Shown here: positions 46,714 to 57,866 of the stretch, piece by piece | Layout: every line of letters starts with the position of its first letter | How positions within the stretch are numbered: the first letter of the stretch is position 1 | Source: Blasia pusilla | Taxonomy: Eukaryota; Marchantiophyta; Marchantiopsida; Blasiales | NCBI GenBank assembly: GCA_050084515.1 | Contig: CM114275.1 | Coordinates: forward strand, 3,534,001-3,598,000 | Length of the DNA: 64,000 nucleotides | Direction of reading: 5' to 3' | Notes under the pieces: model-generated | What the model saw: only the letters and a program-made list of their open reading frames with translations | What the model was told of the DNA's origin: nothing | The model's database searches: none | Translations under genes and position numbers: made by a program

Positions 46714-46953
46714 TCATTGCTGCAATGGAGAAGTCACAGCGCTCTCCTCTTTCTTCGATCCTAGCGTGACAAACCCACCATCCTCAAAAACTCTGGCAAT
46801 TATCCACCTCTCAGCCAACATTCCAGCCCCAAATCCAGCTAGCACAATTGTGCCATACACTCCCAAAGTCACGGGAAGGGATCGACGCGGAAGGAAATAG
46901 ACCTCTGGAGCTAATCGAACTTTAGACCTAACTTTTGTGTTTTCTCTTTCCAT
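46714..46953 (-). CDS. Small single-pass membrane protein, unknown
   Basis: A minus-strand frame of 79 residues begins MERENTKVRSKVRLAPEVY and ends SAVTSPLQQ. Residues about 28-50 (LPVTLGVYGTIVLAGFGAGML) form one hydrophobic helix flanked by basic residues on the N side, so an N-in orientation is plausible. The ATG is directly preceded by a good acceptor (GGACTTTCAG), so the frame may be the last exon of a longer gene. Upstream exons could lie near 49.4-49.6 kb, where a splice-like pair TTTGTGGAG/GTACGG and GGGTTTCAG/ATAG is seen on the same strand. I do not recognise the family. Confidence 0.4.
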   Translation of the reverse strand: MERENTKVRSKVRLAPEVYFLPRRSLPVTLGVYGTIVLAGFGAGMLAERWIIARVFEDGGFVTLGSKKEESAVTSPLQQ

Positions 46954-47600
46954 CTGAAAGTCCATCAACAAGACGAGTTGAAGATTAGCCCTTGTCCAGC
47001 TCTGGTTGCACCAGCAAAGAAGATGTGACCTGCAAAACTTCACGCAGCCCAACCTGATGATGGCTCCACCAACTCAGAGAGATTATCAGTACACCTCTGC
47101 CAGTATTTTTCAAGAGTTAACCTGCGATCATTTGTATGCGAAGGCCTAGGTTTATATCATTACTGCTATGTGAAGGCATCTTCATACCTCCAATGGATAG
47201 CTGCATTAAATGCATGTTTCGCATAAGCTGAACTTAAGGGGAATACACCAGTGTTCCTATTTTAGCAGCTGGCTGTTTGGATGTTGGGAAATCCACTGAG
47301 TGAATCTGCTAGTGTGAGGAATTCACATTCTCTTCCGGCATCTCAGCAACATGAGAATTGCGGGAGAGTCTCACTTCCAGACCTTTATGGATAAACAGGT
47401 GTATTGGTCTGGTCCAGTAGCAAGTGTTCACAGATATGTTTGAAACCCAGATATGGAGAGCCCTTTGGAAGGGACATGCAATCATTATTTTAGTTGATCT
47501 TTATTCCTAATTTCAAGTACCGCACACTCATTCGGTGTCCCCAGATGACATTCTATATAAAATAGACCACATCAGCAGAAAAGGGAGCATGAGACCTGCC

Positions 47601-47623
47601 ACTACTTAATGAGTACAGTCTCT
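47601..47623 (+). mobile_element. 23-bp isolated terminus of LINE family B
   Basis: ACTACTTAATGAGTACAGTC followed by TCT is identical to the terminal sequence of the family B copies 4-8 kb away, and unrelated DNA lies on both sides. It may be an extreme 5' truncation or a chance or captured fragment. Confidence 0.5.
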
Positions 47624-47629
47624 GGCAAA

Positions 47630-49110
47630 TCCTTCATCAAAAGATACAATATTTATATGCTGCCATCCTGAGAACAGATTATTACAGGCTAGGGCTGTAA
47701 TTACTATCAGTGAACCTATCATTGTCTTACTTCCTGATTTAGCCCTCAAGATGATTTGTTCATGTGCTTGCACAGATCTGTATCTCATACTGAAATCAGT
47801 CAGAGCACTTTGCATAGCTAGTTGCAGTCCCAACTACATGCCCACTTTTGTGCAGAGGGTCTACACTCATCAACATAAGAGAGATAATTCACCAGAGCTC
47901 CCTCCTTTGTCCACCTAGGATTAAAGCCTATGTGGATGCATATCCACCTTTAGATCTATGCTTCTAAAAATGCATGTTTAGAGATCAACATTACTTTGTA
48001 TCTCCATCTTCATTAATCCACCATGCTACTTAGTCTGGCTTCCTTGTGAAGAGCTCACAGTGCACTAAAGCATGCATTTCTGTTATGTTTGTAAGAGCAA
48101 CCCACCTCAGTGACTTATTCAATCAGACATGGTAAGTTCAAACAAAAGTGTGGATGGATGCAACATTGGTCGTGTCAACGGTCGTCATTCCGGCAGTGGT
48201 AGTCAGCAATGCAGACAAAGAAAGCTGGATCCATTCATGATAACTCCATTAAGTAGCTTTGCATAGAACCTTGCTCTTTAAATCAGCGAGAAGCAAGAAA
48301 GGCTTCAGGATGATAATTTGAAGGTGATGAAGACAAATCCTGTTCTGATCAAAGCTATTAGATTAGACCAGGATTTAGAGACCAATTTGGCAACTATCAG
48401 GTATGGCGCAGACAACAAAGTTAAGAAGAGCGTCCACTTCAGTAAGCTACAGAACAAGCTTGCAATTCCAGCAGACATCATATGTCCGAATGGTAGTGTA
48501 GATCAAGTAAGAAAAGGTGATGGCGACTGTAATGAATCCACCAGTAGCAGCTAGGGTAGCCTCATGAAACTTAAAGAGTGCCAAGGTTCAAACATGGAAG
48601 CAGAGTGCGTGCGAGACAACTACATGAAATGTTGACTGGAATTGCAGAAAGTGGCTATAGACAGAACTCATGGCTATTGATCTGCCAGACAGCCCACAAC
48701 TATATCTGTTACAATAATATGTGAACTTCTAGAGTATAGAAAGTACTGGGACACAGACCTTCTATCCACGTTTGCTAGTGGGGGAAGATTGGGTCCACAA
48801 TCAACCTTGAGAATAGAGATACTACTCCGATCTGCTATGTACGGTTGCGAGTGAGGGGGGATCAGCTCCACAACCACCTTTGAGAGAAGAAATACTACAC
48901 AGAGAATCAAATATGCACCTGAGAGGAAATGGGATATTTGATTGGTGAGGCCACACTGAGAATCTAGTCATTGATAAGTGTGCGGGCTGAAAATTGAACT
49001 CATTTGAACGAGGTAACTCTGAGTAACCAGATTATCCACCCTGGACAACCATCTTCCCAAGAGCAAATCTCTTTTGCAGCTGGCTTCCTGGAAATCGTTT
49101 CCCACAAAAG
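47630..49110. other. Intergenic or intronic DNA
   Basis: No domain-bearing frame was found. It may be intron of the minus-strand small gene. Near 48,750-48,870 a short segment around GATCAGCTCCACAACCACC/GGGTCCACAATCAACC is imperfectly duplicated (period about 90 bp). Confidence 0.3.
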
Positions 49111-49115
49111 CACTA

Positions 49116-49197
49116 AATTTGTAATATTTGTAGTAGCAGTGCACACAAAAGCAGCAGGCTGCTTTTGTGTGCACTGCTACTACAAATATTACAAATT
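49116..49197. repeat. Perfect 40-bp palindrome with 2-bp loop
   Basis: The arm 49,116-49,155 is exactly complementary to 49,158-49,197, with the loop AG. Perfect identity and a minimal loop would give an 82-nt hairpin if transcribed from either strand. It lies downstream (minus sense) of the putative exon at 49.4 kb, so it could sit in an intron. Neither terminal repeats nor target duplication are evident outside the arms. Confidence 0.95.
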
Positions 49198-49385
49198 CTC
49201 TGACTTCATGGCCCTCTTGGGTTCCCTTGGGGAAATAAACTACATTCTTTCATTCTTAGATGTGTTGTTCACCATTCTGGTGGTAGTTTTGGACTCCATG
49301 TAGAATATCCAAGAACAAAAATGGCTAAAGATTGAGAATTTCTGTTTAGGGTTCTAAAGAAGAAATGAGAAAGCCAAAGGCAGAT

Positions 49386-49592
49386 CTAATCGCCATCCGA
49401 CGAATTGAAATTTTCAATCGGCTCTAGAAGCGCAGAAGAATTGTCCCGTCTATCCATAACTATCTGAAACCCGAAAAAGGCCGATGAAAATTCTGAAAAG
49501 ATCAAGCCCACTTTGAAATTCAAGGAAGTACTTTCAAATACCGTACCTCCACAAATTTGCGTACTCTGTGCCCGATCCAGTTTCACTGTCAA
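49386..49592 (-). CDS. Possible 5' exons of a minus-strand transcript
   Basis: On the minus strand a donor-like TTTGTGGAG/GTACGG (about 49,550) and an acceptor-like TTTTTCGGGTTTCAG (about 49,455) bracket a short intron. A 23-codon frame follows from MDRRDNSSALLEP to the TAG near 49,389. This may be a leader exon with a small upstream frame for the gene ending at 46.7 kb. It shares its upstream region with the plus-strand gene at 49,841. Weakly supported. Confidence 0.2.
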   Translation of the reverse strand: MTVKLDRAQSTQICGGTVFESTSLNFKVGLIFSEFSSAFFGFQIVMDRRDNSSALLEPIENFNSSDGD

Positions 49593-49840
49593 AAGGTTTG
49601 ACTAATTAATCCCTCGGACTCCAACAATCCATCGAAGGAACCTTCAAACAGAGGATTGGATAATTAGTTCCCTCTACCCTACTTCGTTTCCTCGTTTCTG
49701 GAATTGTTCCAAACAGACAACCTTTCTCGATCATGCGTTGAGGCGCACGCACGCTACTAGGACAATAAAAAGGACGTTTGTGCATAAAAGAGGCTCAGTT
49801 TGAGCACGGCAGTGCAGCTCTCAGTGTGTAGGACGATTCC

Positions 49841-50569
49841 ATGTTTGGACCGCCTTCTTCTTCACTCTCAGGAGCGCTACATAATGAGTCCAATCAATTG
49901 AGGGCCTTAAAAATAGCAAACGCCGCATCTTTGTGGTCCTCAACTTCCTCCCGGCCACGGTTGAGCAGGGGACCATTCTGCACTCGAAATCGTGCAATGC
50001 ACCAGCCTACAACTGACTTCATCTGGAGAGAGGAGAAGCTCTACGATTTTCCGACCACTCGTAACTCCCTCTTCCCTTTCATCTTCAACGCTCTCTATTG
50101 GTTGCAAAGCCGTGAACGAAGGCTTGCAGAAGAAATCGGTGAGAACAATAATTGGATCTGAACCAATGTAGTTGCGCGAGCAACAAATGAGAGAGACTCC
50201 TATCGCTCTCCTATACAGATCAATTGCGTAGAATCTCCAGACTGAGGACGAGTTTATAGCACGTTTCTTACCTCTGTTTGTGCTGCTTCGTTCGTTTCTT
50301 GCTGCTCAGACTTCGATTTTACAGGCGCTGACAAACTTCCCTTGCCTCACACGAAGCCTGCATACACCTACACAGCAATATTATCATTTGGGAGGCATTT
50401 ACATCCCCAGATTAACATTTGGACTGCAGGAATCAGTGTCGATTCTCGATCCGTGAAATTACAATACTCGGGACTTCATTACCTATGTTCATCCGCTAGT
50501 AGTGCGTCCCAAAGGACACCCAAATTACAGCACGGGATTTTACGAACTTCCCGTAAAAGATTATATTGA
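49841..50569 (+). CDS. Two-exon gene for a 180-residue protein of unknown function
   Basis: Exon 1 is 49,841-50,138 and exon 2 is 50,325-50,569, with a 186-bp intron (GTGAGA...GATTTTACAG) in phase 1 that keeps the frame. The N-terminus (MFGPPSSSLSGALHNES, then SSTSSRPRLSRGPFCTRNR) is rich in S and R with few acidic residues and could be a plastid or mitochondrial presequence. Then comes a more conserved-looking stretch with DFIWREEKLYDFP and FIFNALYWLQSRERRLAEEI. After the splice it reads GADKLPLPHTKPAYTYTAIL and ends SRKRLY. The first exon sits in a GC-raised island 240 bp from a divergent minus-strand candidate. I do not recognise a family, and the last 25 residues might be read past the true end. 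Confidence 0.45.
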
Positions 50570-50914
50570 GTTGCTCCCAAAACCCAATTTTCGAGCAAGG
50601 GAGAGTCGTTCTTTGCTCGAAGGTTGGGTGATTTCCTTTTCCCTTTTTGTGTATTAGAGACGCATGGAAGAAATGTAAGCCTAGGGTCGATTTACTTACA
50701 CAATTTGGGGTTAATTGCTTGGTCACAACAAAATGAATTTGTGTCATCTTGATTTTTAGTCTACATTATTACGAGAATACTAGTATGATTGGGTTGTCGA
50801 TATAAGAGAATACTAATATGATGCAACGGGGCGGAGAAGTGGATGTAGTATGATCATATAAGAAAACTATCATGTCAAAATTTCATTATAAATCATATTG
50901 GGCATGAATACATT

Positions 50915-50954
50915 GTTGGGAAGTGATGCTTCTAGACAAGCATCATTGCTCAAC
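50915..50954. repeat. Imperfect 17-bp hairpin beside the Helitron relic
   Basis: GTTGGGAAGTGATGCTT (50,915-50,931) pairs with 50,938-50,954 at 14 of 17 positions around a 6-bp loop. It lies just downstream of the helicase fragment on the same strand, where a Helitron 3' hairpin could be. The CTRR end expected soon after it was not found. Confidence 0.5.
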
Positions 50955-50984
50955 ATAATTCCTATGGAACTCCTAGAACTCACT

Positions 50985-51117
50985 CCCTACAAAGCAATAT
51001 AGAGTTGTCCATGTGAAAAACACTAGTCGGAAGATAAATGCCCACATTGCATAGAGTTTGGCCTTGGGACTTATTGATAGTCATAGGAAAAGTTGGCCAA
51101 ACATGGAATTGAAATCT
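50985..51117 (-). pseudogene. Helitron PIF1-like helicase C-terminal fragment
   Basis: Minus-strand translation gives FPMTINKSQGQTL, then NVGIYLPTSVF, then a degenerate SILLCRE and a stop. This is the motif V region of the Helitron Rep/helicase, with the usual TINKSQGQT and VGIYLP..VF signatures. Only about 40 residues remain. The HGQLYVALSR part is degraded. Confidence 0.75.
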
Positions 51118-51129
51118 TCATAGATCAAA

Positions 51130-53114
51130 TGACTTACATGCTTTGATTCATACACTCAAAGTGTGAATTGATCTTGGTGAGTTTTTTTTATGTTTGAGAC
51201 ACGTTGGATTCAATATTTGTGGATTGTGCTTAGAATGTATTTGACACTCTTGAATTGAGAGGGTAGGATAGTGGGAGGGAGTAGGCTAGGAGGATGACAA
51301 ATTGGCTGATTGAGCTTCTCGCTCAATTAGGGATTCAATTCCCCTTTGTCATGGTGCAAGGAGGGCATATAATATGTTAACTTAACTTGGTACTTTTCTT
51401 TTCTTTCAAGACCTTATTTATTTCAAGTGATTGCTTAACTTAAAGAATTTTAGGGGTACCAAAAATGAAAAAAGATTCTTTTAAAGTATATAAGGGTGAG
51501 AAAAAAATTCACTTAGAAGTTAAGGGGTCTAGACCCTAAAGCGTCATAGATGATGTAGAGCCTTTCATATAGTGATCCCCTGAGATCACATTCTATCAAA
51601 AAACGAGTGCGATCATCTTACCAAACTAGGGGACCTACCGATTGATAGGATACAACCTTACACGTTACCTAAAGTAAACCCATTTTTGAGGACTTGTTGT
51701 AAGCCTAGAAGGGGCTTATCATCCTCGATGAAGCTAATCACTTCGAAAAAATTATGATACCGTGGAAGCTCGGCATAGTAGTAGAGAGACTCACTGGGTG
51801 TGATCCAACATTGATTTGCATGGAAAGATAGGCAGTGCCTCGACTTGTGTCATCACAAACATGCAATCAAGTCACCAGACTAGGCCCACTCACAACACTC
51901 TCTTGCGAATTGAAATGCTTCATTGGAGAAATGCAAAACGAGGCAGCATGAGAAATAAAAGACAAAAGCCCCTCCCCGCTCTCCATATTCTTGTCAATTT
52001 GTAAGGAGAGCCAAGAAAAATGCTTAGAGTATAAGGGTTGATCATGTACCTCAAATAACCGTGAGTCACGAGTAGCCAAGTCTATAGCGCTCACATTGGC
52101 ATGGGAGCCTCGAAGCGAGGCACGATTGCGAATCTAAGGAGGAAAGATTTTTGTGTGACCCATCAAAGTTGTAACCTGGACTAGCAAGTCGCGAGATTAG
52201 GAAGGGCATGGCGAGACGAGCATGTGTCGTGTGACAAAAGATGAAGGTGCAATAGAAGAACATGTCCAAGAAGGAATGAAGGCATGAGGATGTACACATA
52301 TTTCAGCCCGTCAAAGTGACACTCACTACGATACACGAAGAGGTACATAGACCACTGCAACCGTGGGAAGAAATGCCTTTGAACTGATAAGCATATCCTA
52401 GAGCAACCACAAGTCCCATCAAACTACACATGTGAGTAAAAGCTTAACACACCGCTGCCTTCAAACGACTTCACGCATTGGAGTAAAATTTGAGGGTCTC
52501 GATCTGGGATGAAGCGATCGACATTATCTCATACATCTATCTCGTTATTAACATGAGTTACCAAATGAGACACTGCGGCATTACTGGGATGTCAAGGGAT
52601 GACGCGCGAGAGGTGAGAATATCGATAAACAATTGGCATCCGAAGGTGTGGGGAGCAACGTGTAGCATATTCGGACAACTCAACATGCCCTACAAGCTCA
52701 AAAACAAAATGAGAGGTAGACTTAACGGAAGAGAGAAATCAAAAGGAGCCTACATGTAGAGGCCGTACTCAATTGTTTGAAGTTTCAAGTAAACCCTGAT
52801 ACATTCCGGTCCAAATGTACGAAACCACCCCAATCATTCTAAGTAAGTTGCACCGATGAAAGAAAGTTAGAGGAGCCTCAGCCCCCATGCCACAATTGCT
52901 GCAATATTGCACTGGTGCGATCCTCCAGTGCCATGAGGTGAGCTTAGAGGCCCTAATTTTTGAACATGTTTGTGCACGATCGCACCGAATCGGATGTCTC
53001 GTCCGGGGGAGGACGAAGGAACCTCTGGGCTATGGTGACAGTGGATCGCATATCATTGATCATCAAGGACTGCCAAAATCTTCGTGATTTACAAACTACT
53101 GGATGACAGGTCGC
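51130..53114. other. Intergenic DNA without a supported gene
   Basis: No recognisable gene or repeat. The open frame 52,490-52,759 (89 codons) has no motif or splice context. Confidence 0.35.
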
Positions 53115-56086
53115 TTACAGTTCCGCGGACTCCTCTCTAATCGGACGTTTGACAACCTGAGCCAGGAGTCCTCCTGAAATGCGTGAAAGTAGAAGACGTG
53201 CAACGTTCTTTGCAGCTACTGTGCTGGCTTCCATGGCGCTCGCAGCACTCTCGAAAGTGTTCACGTAGTACAAGTGATGGCCATCAAGTATAATTGGAGC
53301 AAATTTCTCTGGTGAGGTATAGTGCGGATAGGCTGCCCAGTTGATTTGAATCGTTTGACTTCTGGTTCTGTACCCAAGCCCACACACGTTTTTCTGGCAG
53401 CATCAATATCAGAACTGCTAGGATGACCTAACGGCGTCCTCATGAATGAATGAAGGTCGAATGGGAGCAGGCATATGCAAACGTTATGATTCCAATTTCC
53501 AGCGTCCCGGTCAGTCTCGGATCTCGGGAACCGCTTGGTATGACTTTCGTGAGAGCAGTAATTTTCAGTGCACCCTCTTCTGGTCACACCTTTATCTGCA
53601 ACCGGGATGTTTCCTAGGGTGACACGAAGGAATAACAATTTCGGAGTTATCTTGTCCTCGGTAATTCTCAGCAAGGAGCATGGCTGCATAAAGTTTGTTT
53701 CCAATGAGATCGCAAGAGAAATTTACCTGAAAAGTTGGTCGAGGATCGCATCGGTCAGCGCAGTTCGAGAGAACACCTTATAGGCCTTATCGACTGCAGA
53801 GTAGGATTTCAAAACAGAAATGGACGAGAAAGGTAACAGAGGGTCCTCCACAGTGCCAATCAAACTGGGTACATCTGCAGCTGTCGCTGCGCCAAAATAA
53901 TCCTGCCACTCGACATCATGTAACTGTAAGTATTTGACGACCTACTCCAAGGTAAACCTATCAATAAAACATAATCCCGAGTCACTCGATTGACCCGACT
54001 ACCCAACCCTGAGGGAGCCTGTGTTGTGGCCTGTCAAATATGAATCCGTGCACACATTGGATGAAACCAAAGCTGAAATTTAGCTTGACCTTTGCAAGAA
54101 TGAACGAATGGACTGACTTACTGTCCAGGGAACTCAAGAGGGCAATGGGACTGAAAATTGCAGTAATGGGACTTGGGGTAGGACAGATCATTCAAGAGAC
54201 AGTGGAAAGGCGGGTAGATGACGGGTAGCAAAACCTCACCGAGACTCACACTTCCAATTCTTCACAAGTTGAGCAACCTGTCGCGTTTACGTTATCACGT
54301 TGAGATGTGCAGCAAAAAGCTTACCGAGTTGATGAGGCCTCGTACAAATGTAGCGTAGGTATGTTGTGAAGCTCGTTTTGGAATGTCGAGCTTAGGACTA
54401 AAGCTTATGTGCTCCTCGTCAAGAGGCGTAGCTATGACGACTGCATCACAGTTGCTGCTCTGGCCTGAACCAAGTCCCACTCTATAAGAACCTTCATCGT
54501 ACGCAACCGAAAGAACTGCCTCACTCAAGTGTAGTGAAGCGTTTGTGTATTTAATTAAACCTGCAGGAACCTTATCATTCCCTTCCTGGACATTCCATAG
54601 ATCATCTCCTGAACCTGCAAGTGATACAGCACCAGCAAGACCACTTATACTCGTATTTTGCCCGTAGTTGATCCGCATAATGAACTGCATCACAACAAAT
54701 CCACATACATACCTTTCTTCAGAATTTTGATGCAATTCTCTCCTGTGAAAATGAATGCAGTCCGTTAGAAATTCAACCAAAGATCCTTCTGAAGAAAATT
54801 GAGTTTGCTTAATTGCTTAATCGAGTTCCATCATAAATTGCAATGTGGAAACATTTCTAGTAGCAGTGTATGAATAGTCTGTGACACCAATGGTTCATTA
54901 CGTTTGTCATCAAAACAGTTGTCCGAAATGGAGTGATCAACTCAATTTCCCATGGCAACACAAGGCCCACACGTGATTTAACCGATACATGACAAGACGC
55001 TACATGGTCGCAAACAGAACCTCCGATAATGCTCAAGCAAGTTTCAAATTTGAAAGCGAGAATTCTATCTAGAATACAGTCCAAAGCAAAAACGTGGCTC
55101 GACTTACTGTAATAAGTTCATCGATCAGCCGTTCTGAGAGTCCCCTGGCGAAAAGTCCTTCTTGGAGTGTGTGTTGCGTTGGCTCATACAAATCTACCGA
55201 TTTCAGTAAGGACTCCACTGTATCATAAACGGGAAACTCTTCATCATAGAACTTCATCCACTTCTCCAACATATCCTGCAAACCAAGCCACGTTCAACCA
55301 CCTGGACAAAGTCAGCAACATCTCAGCGCATGCTCTCTGTCTGCCTTCGACCTTGATTTCTACTTCCAGCTTCGGACAGCCTTTATCTCGACCTCACTTG
55401 TCCCTGACTGAAGCAGAGGTGATAAACTGAGTCGTAGTAGGAGTGATCACGAAGGGGCTGTGCTAGCCAAGCCATTGTAACCGTTGCCAAAGGTCGTAAG
55501 GTCCCATTACCAGATTTTGTAAGAAGCAATCTGATTTTTCATAAGGCATGAGCCAGAACAATGAAAACAGCGTGAGCATGCGGTGTAAACTCACAGAAAC
55601 ATGGGCTTCCATTTTCATCAGGCTCATGCCATATCGGTGAAAAAGCAGCAGTGAATTCCACAAACTCGTAAATTTCTTCGACACAGACGTGCCTCCCGGA
55701 GCAACTGTCTGGAAAAATATTTTGCGACCGTTCCATATTCCAAAATTGTCGTCATCTTCCGCTTTTTGTCGCGTCAGTCCGAGAAGCTCCGTAAATTCTC
55801 GCATGTGCCGATTTTTCTCTGCAATGATGCTACCTCCGGCTTCGAATATGTCGTCCCCAAGTTGCACCTGTGCTAAGCGGCCCCCTACTCTATCGAGTTT
55901 CTCATAGATTTCGATCTCTAGCGGTTTACTGGAGTAATTCCGAAGAAAGAAAGAAACCGATGCGCCTCCAATTCCACTTCCCACAATGCACACCTTCTCA
56001 GCTCTACAAAACGCGAGCAGAGTTGCTGTCACGAGCACAATTACTAAACCCCTCATGATTCTCACAATTCTTGTGCACTCCTGCAC
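53115..56086 (-). CDS. FCLY: Farnesylcysteine lyase / prenylcysteine oxidase, five exons
   Basis: The enzyme oxidises the thioether of farnesylcysteine released from degraded prenylated proteins, giving farnesal, cysteine and hydrogen peroxide; in Arabidopsis the loss affects ABA responses. Exons are 56,086-55,595; 55,275-55,108; 54,684-54,325; 53,923-53,727; 53,367-53,115. All introns (319, 423, 401, 359 bp) are GT-AG and in phase, giving 489 residues, or 479 from the second ATG at 56,056. That ATG directly starts a signal peptide (MRGLVIVLVTATLLAFCRA), so I prefer it. The FAD site GSGIGG follows at once, then RVGGRLAQV and FEAGGSII. Later blocks are LFHRYGMSLMKM, RINYGQNTSISGLAGAVSLAG, ATPLDEEHISFSP, PFSSISVLKSY and NWAAYPHY. 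Near the end come LDGHHLYYVNTFESAASAME and TVAAKNVARLLL. Length and order match plant FCLY. The frame is intact. Confidence 0.92.
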
Positions 56087-56415
56087 GGCTTACTTTAACA
56101 TCCCGATCCTTCTCCGCGGAGTTCTTCACAACTCTTGTTGCTCCGTTCTTGAAAGCCGACTAGATCGATGGATCTTTCCGAGCCATCTCGATTCACAACC
56201 CTAAACTATATACAGGAATCCAGAATATTTTTTCGAGGATTCCAACAGTATCGCACGTCACGGGATGACGGAGAAATATCAAAGTTTGGATATGAAGATA
56301 GATCCAAAGTGGACTCATGAGATCGAGGCAGGGATCTGTCTACAGAGACACCGGAAACGAAGCAGAACGGCTTATAATTACTCACGAGTGACAGAAGAAG
56401 GGGGACTCAACAACG
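56087..56415. promoter_or_regulatory. Shared upstream region of FCLY and the P-loop kinase pseudogene
   Basis: This is 329 bp between two divergent starts. On the plus strand a TATA-like CTATATACA lies near 56,205, next to CCCTAAAC. It probably served as a bidirectional promoter; with the kinase gene dead, only the FCLY side is expected to matter. Confidence 0.45.
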
Positions 56416-57237
56416 ATGGACGAATCCCGGCAGATACTTGTGCTGATGAAGGGGCATCCCGAGTGTGGCAAGTCGACCGTCTCAAGAGCCTTAGCTAGAG
56501 TTTGGCGTTGCCCTGTGGTAGACAAGGATGACATTCGTGATGCTACTCTGTTCCTGGAGCATCCAGACAAACCCGCTCCTCCCACTCCGACTGTTTTGAA
56601 CAATCTGTCATACGAGGTGATGTGGAGAGTTGTTGAGACGCAATTGCAAGTTAGTTTAAGCGTTGTGTTTGATTGCCCACTCGCTCGACCTTCGCTACTC
56701 CAATCCGCCGCTGGCCTTGCACAACGCTAACGGTTCACAATTGTGATTGTGGAATGTGTGGCGGACGATCATGAAGAGTGGAAATGCAGACTAGAGGCCC
56801 GAACTAGAGCGGCCACCTGCGCTTCTCCTTTGCATGATAACAAGAGCGCTCTGGTGGACAATTCGATAAGAAAGACCGCCGAATCGGAACGCGGTCTCAA
56901 CTTCCACATCAAGGAACTTAAAAGATCAGCCAAGTGAGCTTTCCGCACCAAAATTGTGTTCACAAGATGTAGCCGAAACGGCTCTCAATGACTGGATGTG
57001 AGAAATTGCGCAACAACCGGCCATAATTTGGAACTTAGGCAGAAGCCATCGCGCTGGGAGCACATTCAGAGCCTCATAGCAAGGTACGCCGGATGTTTTG
57101 AGTATGATACAGGCACTCCAAAGAAATTAGTTGTCGACACGACGGCCCTGACGACCAAAGCCGCAATCAGTGGTATTTTGAAGTGGCTGCGGACAATCGA
57201 CCAGACTCCCGAGGAGGTGGTCACCACCTTGCCTTGA
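56416..57237 (+). pseudogene. P-loop (AAA_33-type) kinase-like gene, intronless pseudogene
   Basis: The protein begins MDESRQILVLMKGHPECGKS. It has Walker A GHPECGKST at residues 13-21, VVDKDDIRD as the next conserved block, and SLSVVFDCPLARPSLLQ around residue 85. A TAA at 56,728-56,730 interrupts a conserved stretch, and reading continues in the same frame with VECVADDHEEWKCRLEAR. Near 56,925 coding appears to shift frame (QPSELSAPKLCS, VAETALNDWM, TGA, EIAQQPA). It returns for KPSRWEHIQSLIARYAGCF and LVVDTTA before the stop at 57,235. Family members are small plant and bryophyte P-loop kinases of unclear substrate. Because the blocks are in order and well kept, inactivation seems fairly recent. 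An intron cannot be wholly excluded for the middle part. Confidence 0.7.
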
Positions 57238-57239
57238 CG

Positions 57240-57866
57240 ACTCTCAGCTGCACTGCTGCAGTATATATGTCTTTATAGAACCAAATGGAATGAGTACAAT
57301 TGCTACTAGTATTTCCAATTCCTTATGCAACGTTGTGATGTAGAGTGATGATAATGGCGTTTCCTCAAGGGTGAACCTCGAGTCACCAATTGCACCAAAT
57401 CGTTCTCAATCGCAATTCAAAATTTGCGCTCTCGACCCGATGAAAGGATCGAATTCGACAAAATTACGAGGAGTAGGCAAAATGCTTTACCTCTCTTCTC
57501 GTGGCCAATTCAGGATCCACCATTGACCAGGTGTCGGAGTTCACCTGTGCAAAGGACTTGAAATTCATTTGCCCGAAGGACTAGAATTTCATTCTGCTTT
57601 GCTGTTCGTTTTTCTACAATGATAGATGCTTTAAAACCGGACAAAATAATCTGAGCAAATACCTGGGATCGTCCGCATGCCCGTCTCAGGAGAAGCGAGC
57701 ACTCGCAACAACATTGAAATGGAAGCAATGAATTACGTTACGAGAGTCCCTTGTTGCCTTTCCTCTTGCGTTGACTATGTACAATTTTGCCTCCATTTTG
57801 CTGACAAGTGTAATGTTTAACAAGTGATTTAAAAAGTTAAGACACAAAGTTAATGGATAATAGGGG
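57240..57866. other. Intergenic DNA without a supported gene
   Basis: No gene found. This is the downstream flank of the kinase pseudogene up to the inverted LTR. Confidence 0.4.

Noticed and set aside
48318-48554. 78-codon plus-strand frame
   Set aside because: No recognisable motif, no splice sites tied to a gene, and no similarity to the nearby elements.
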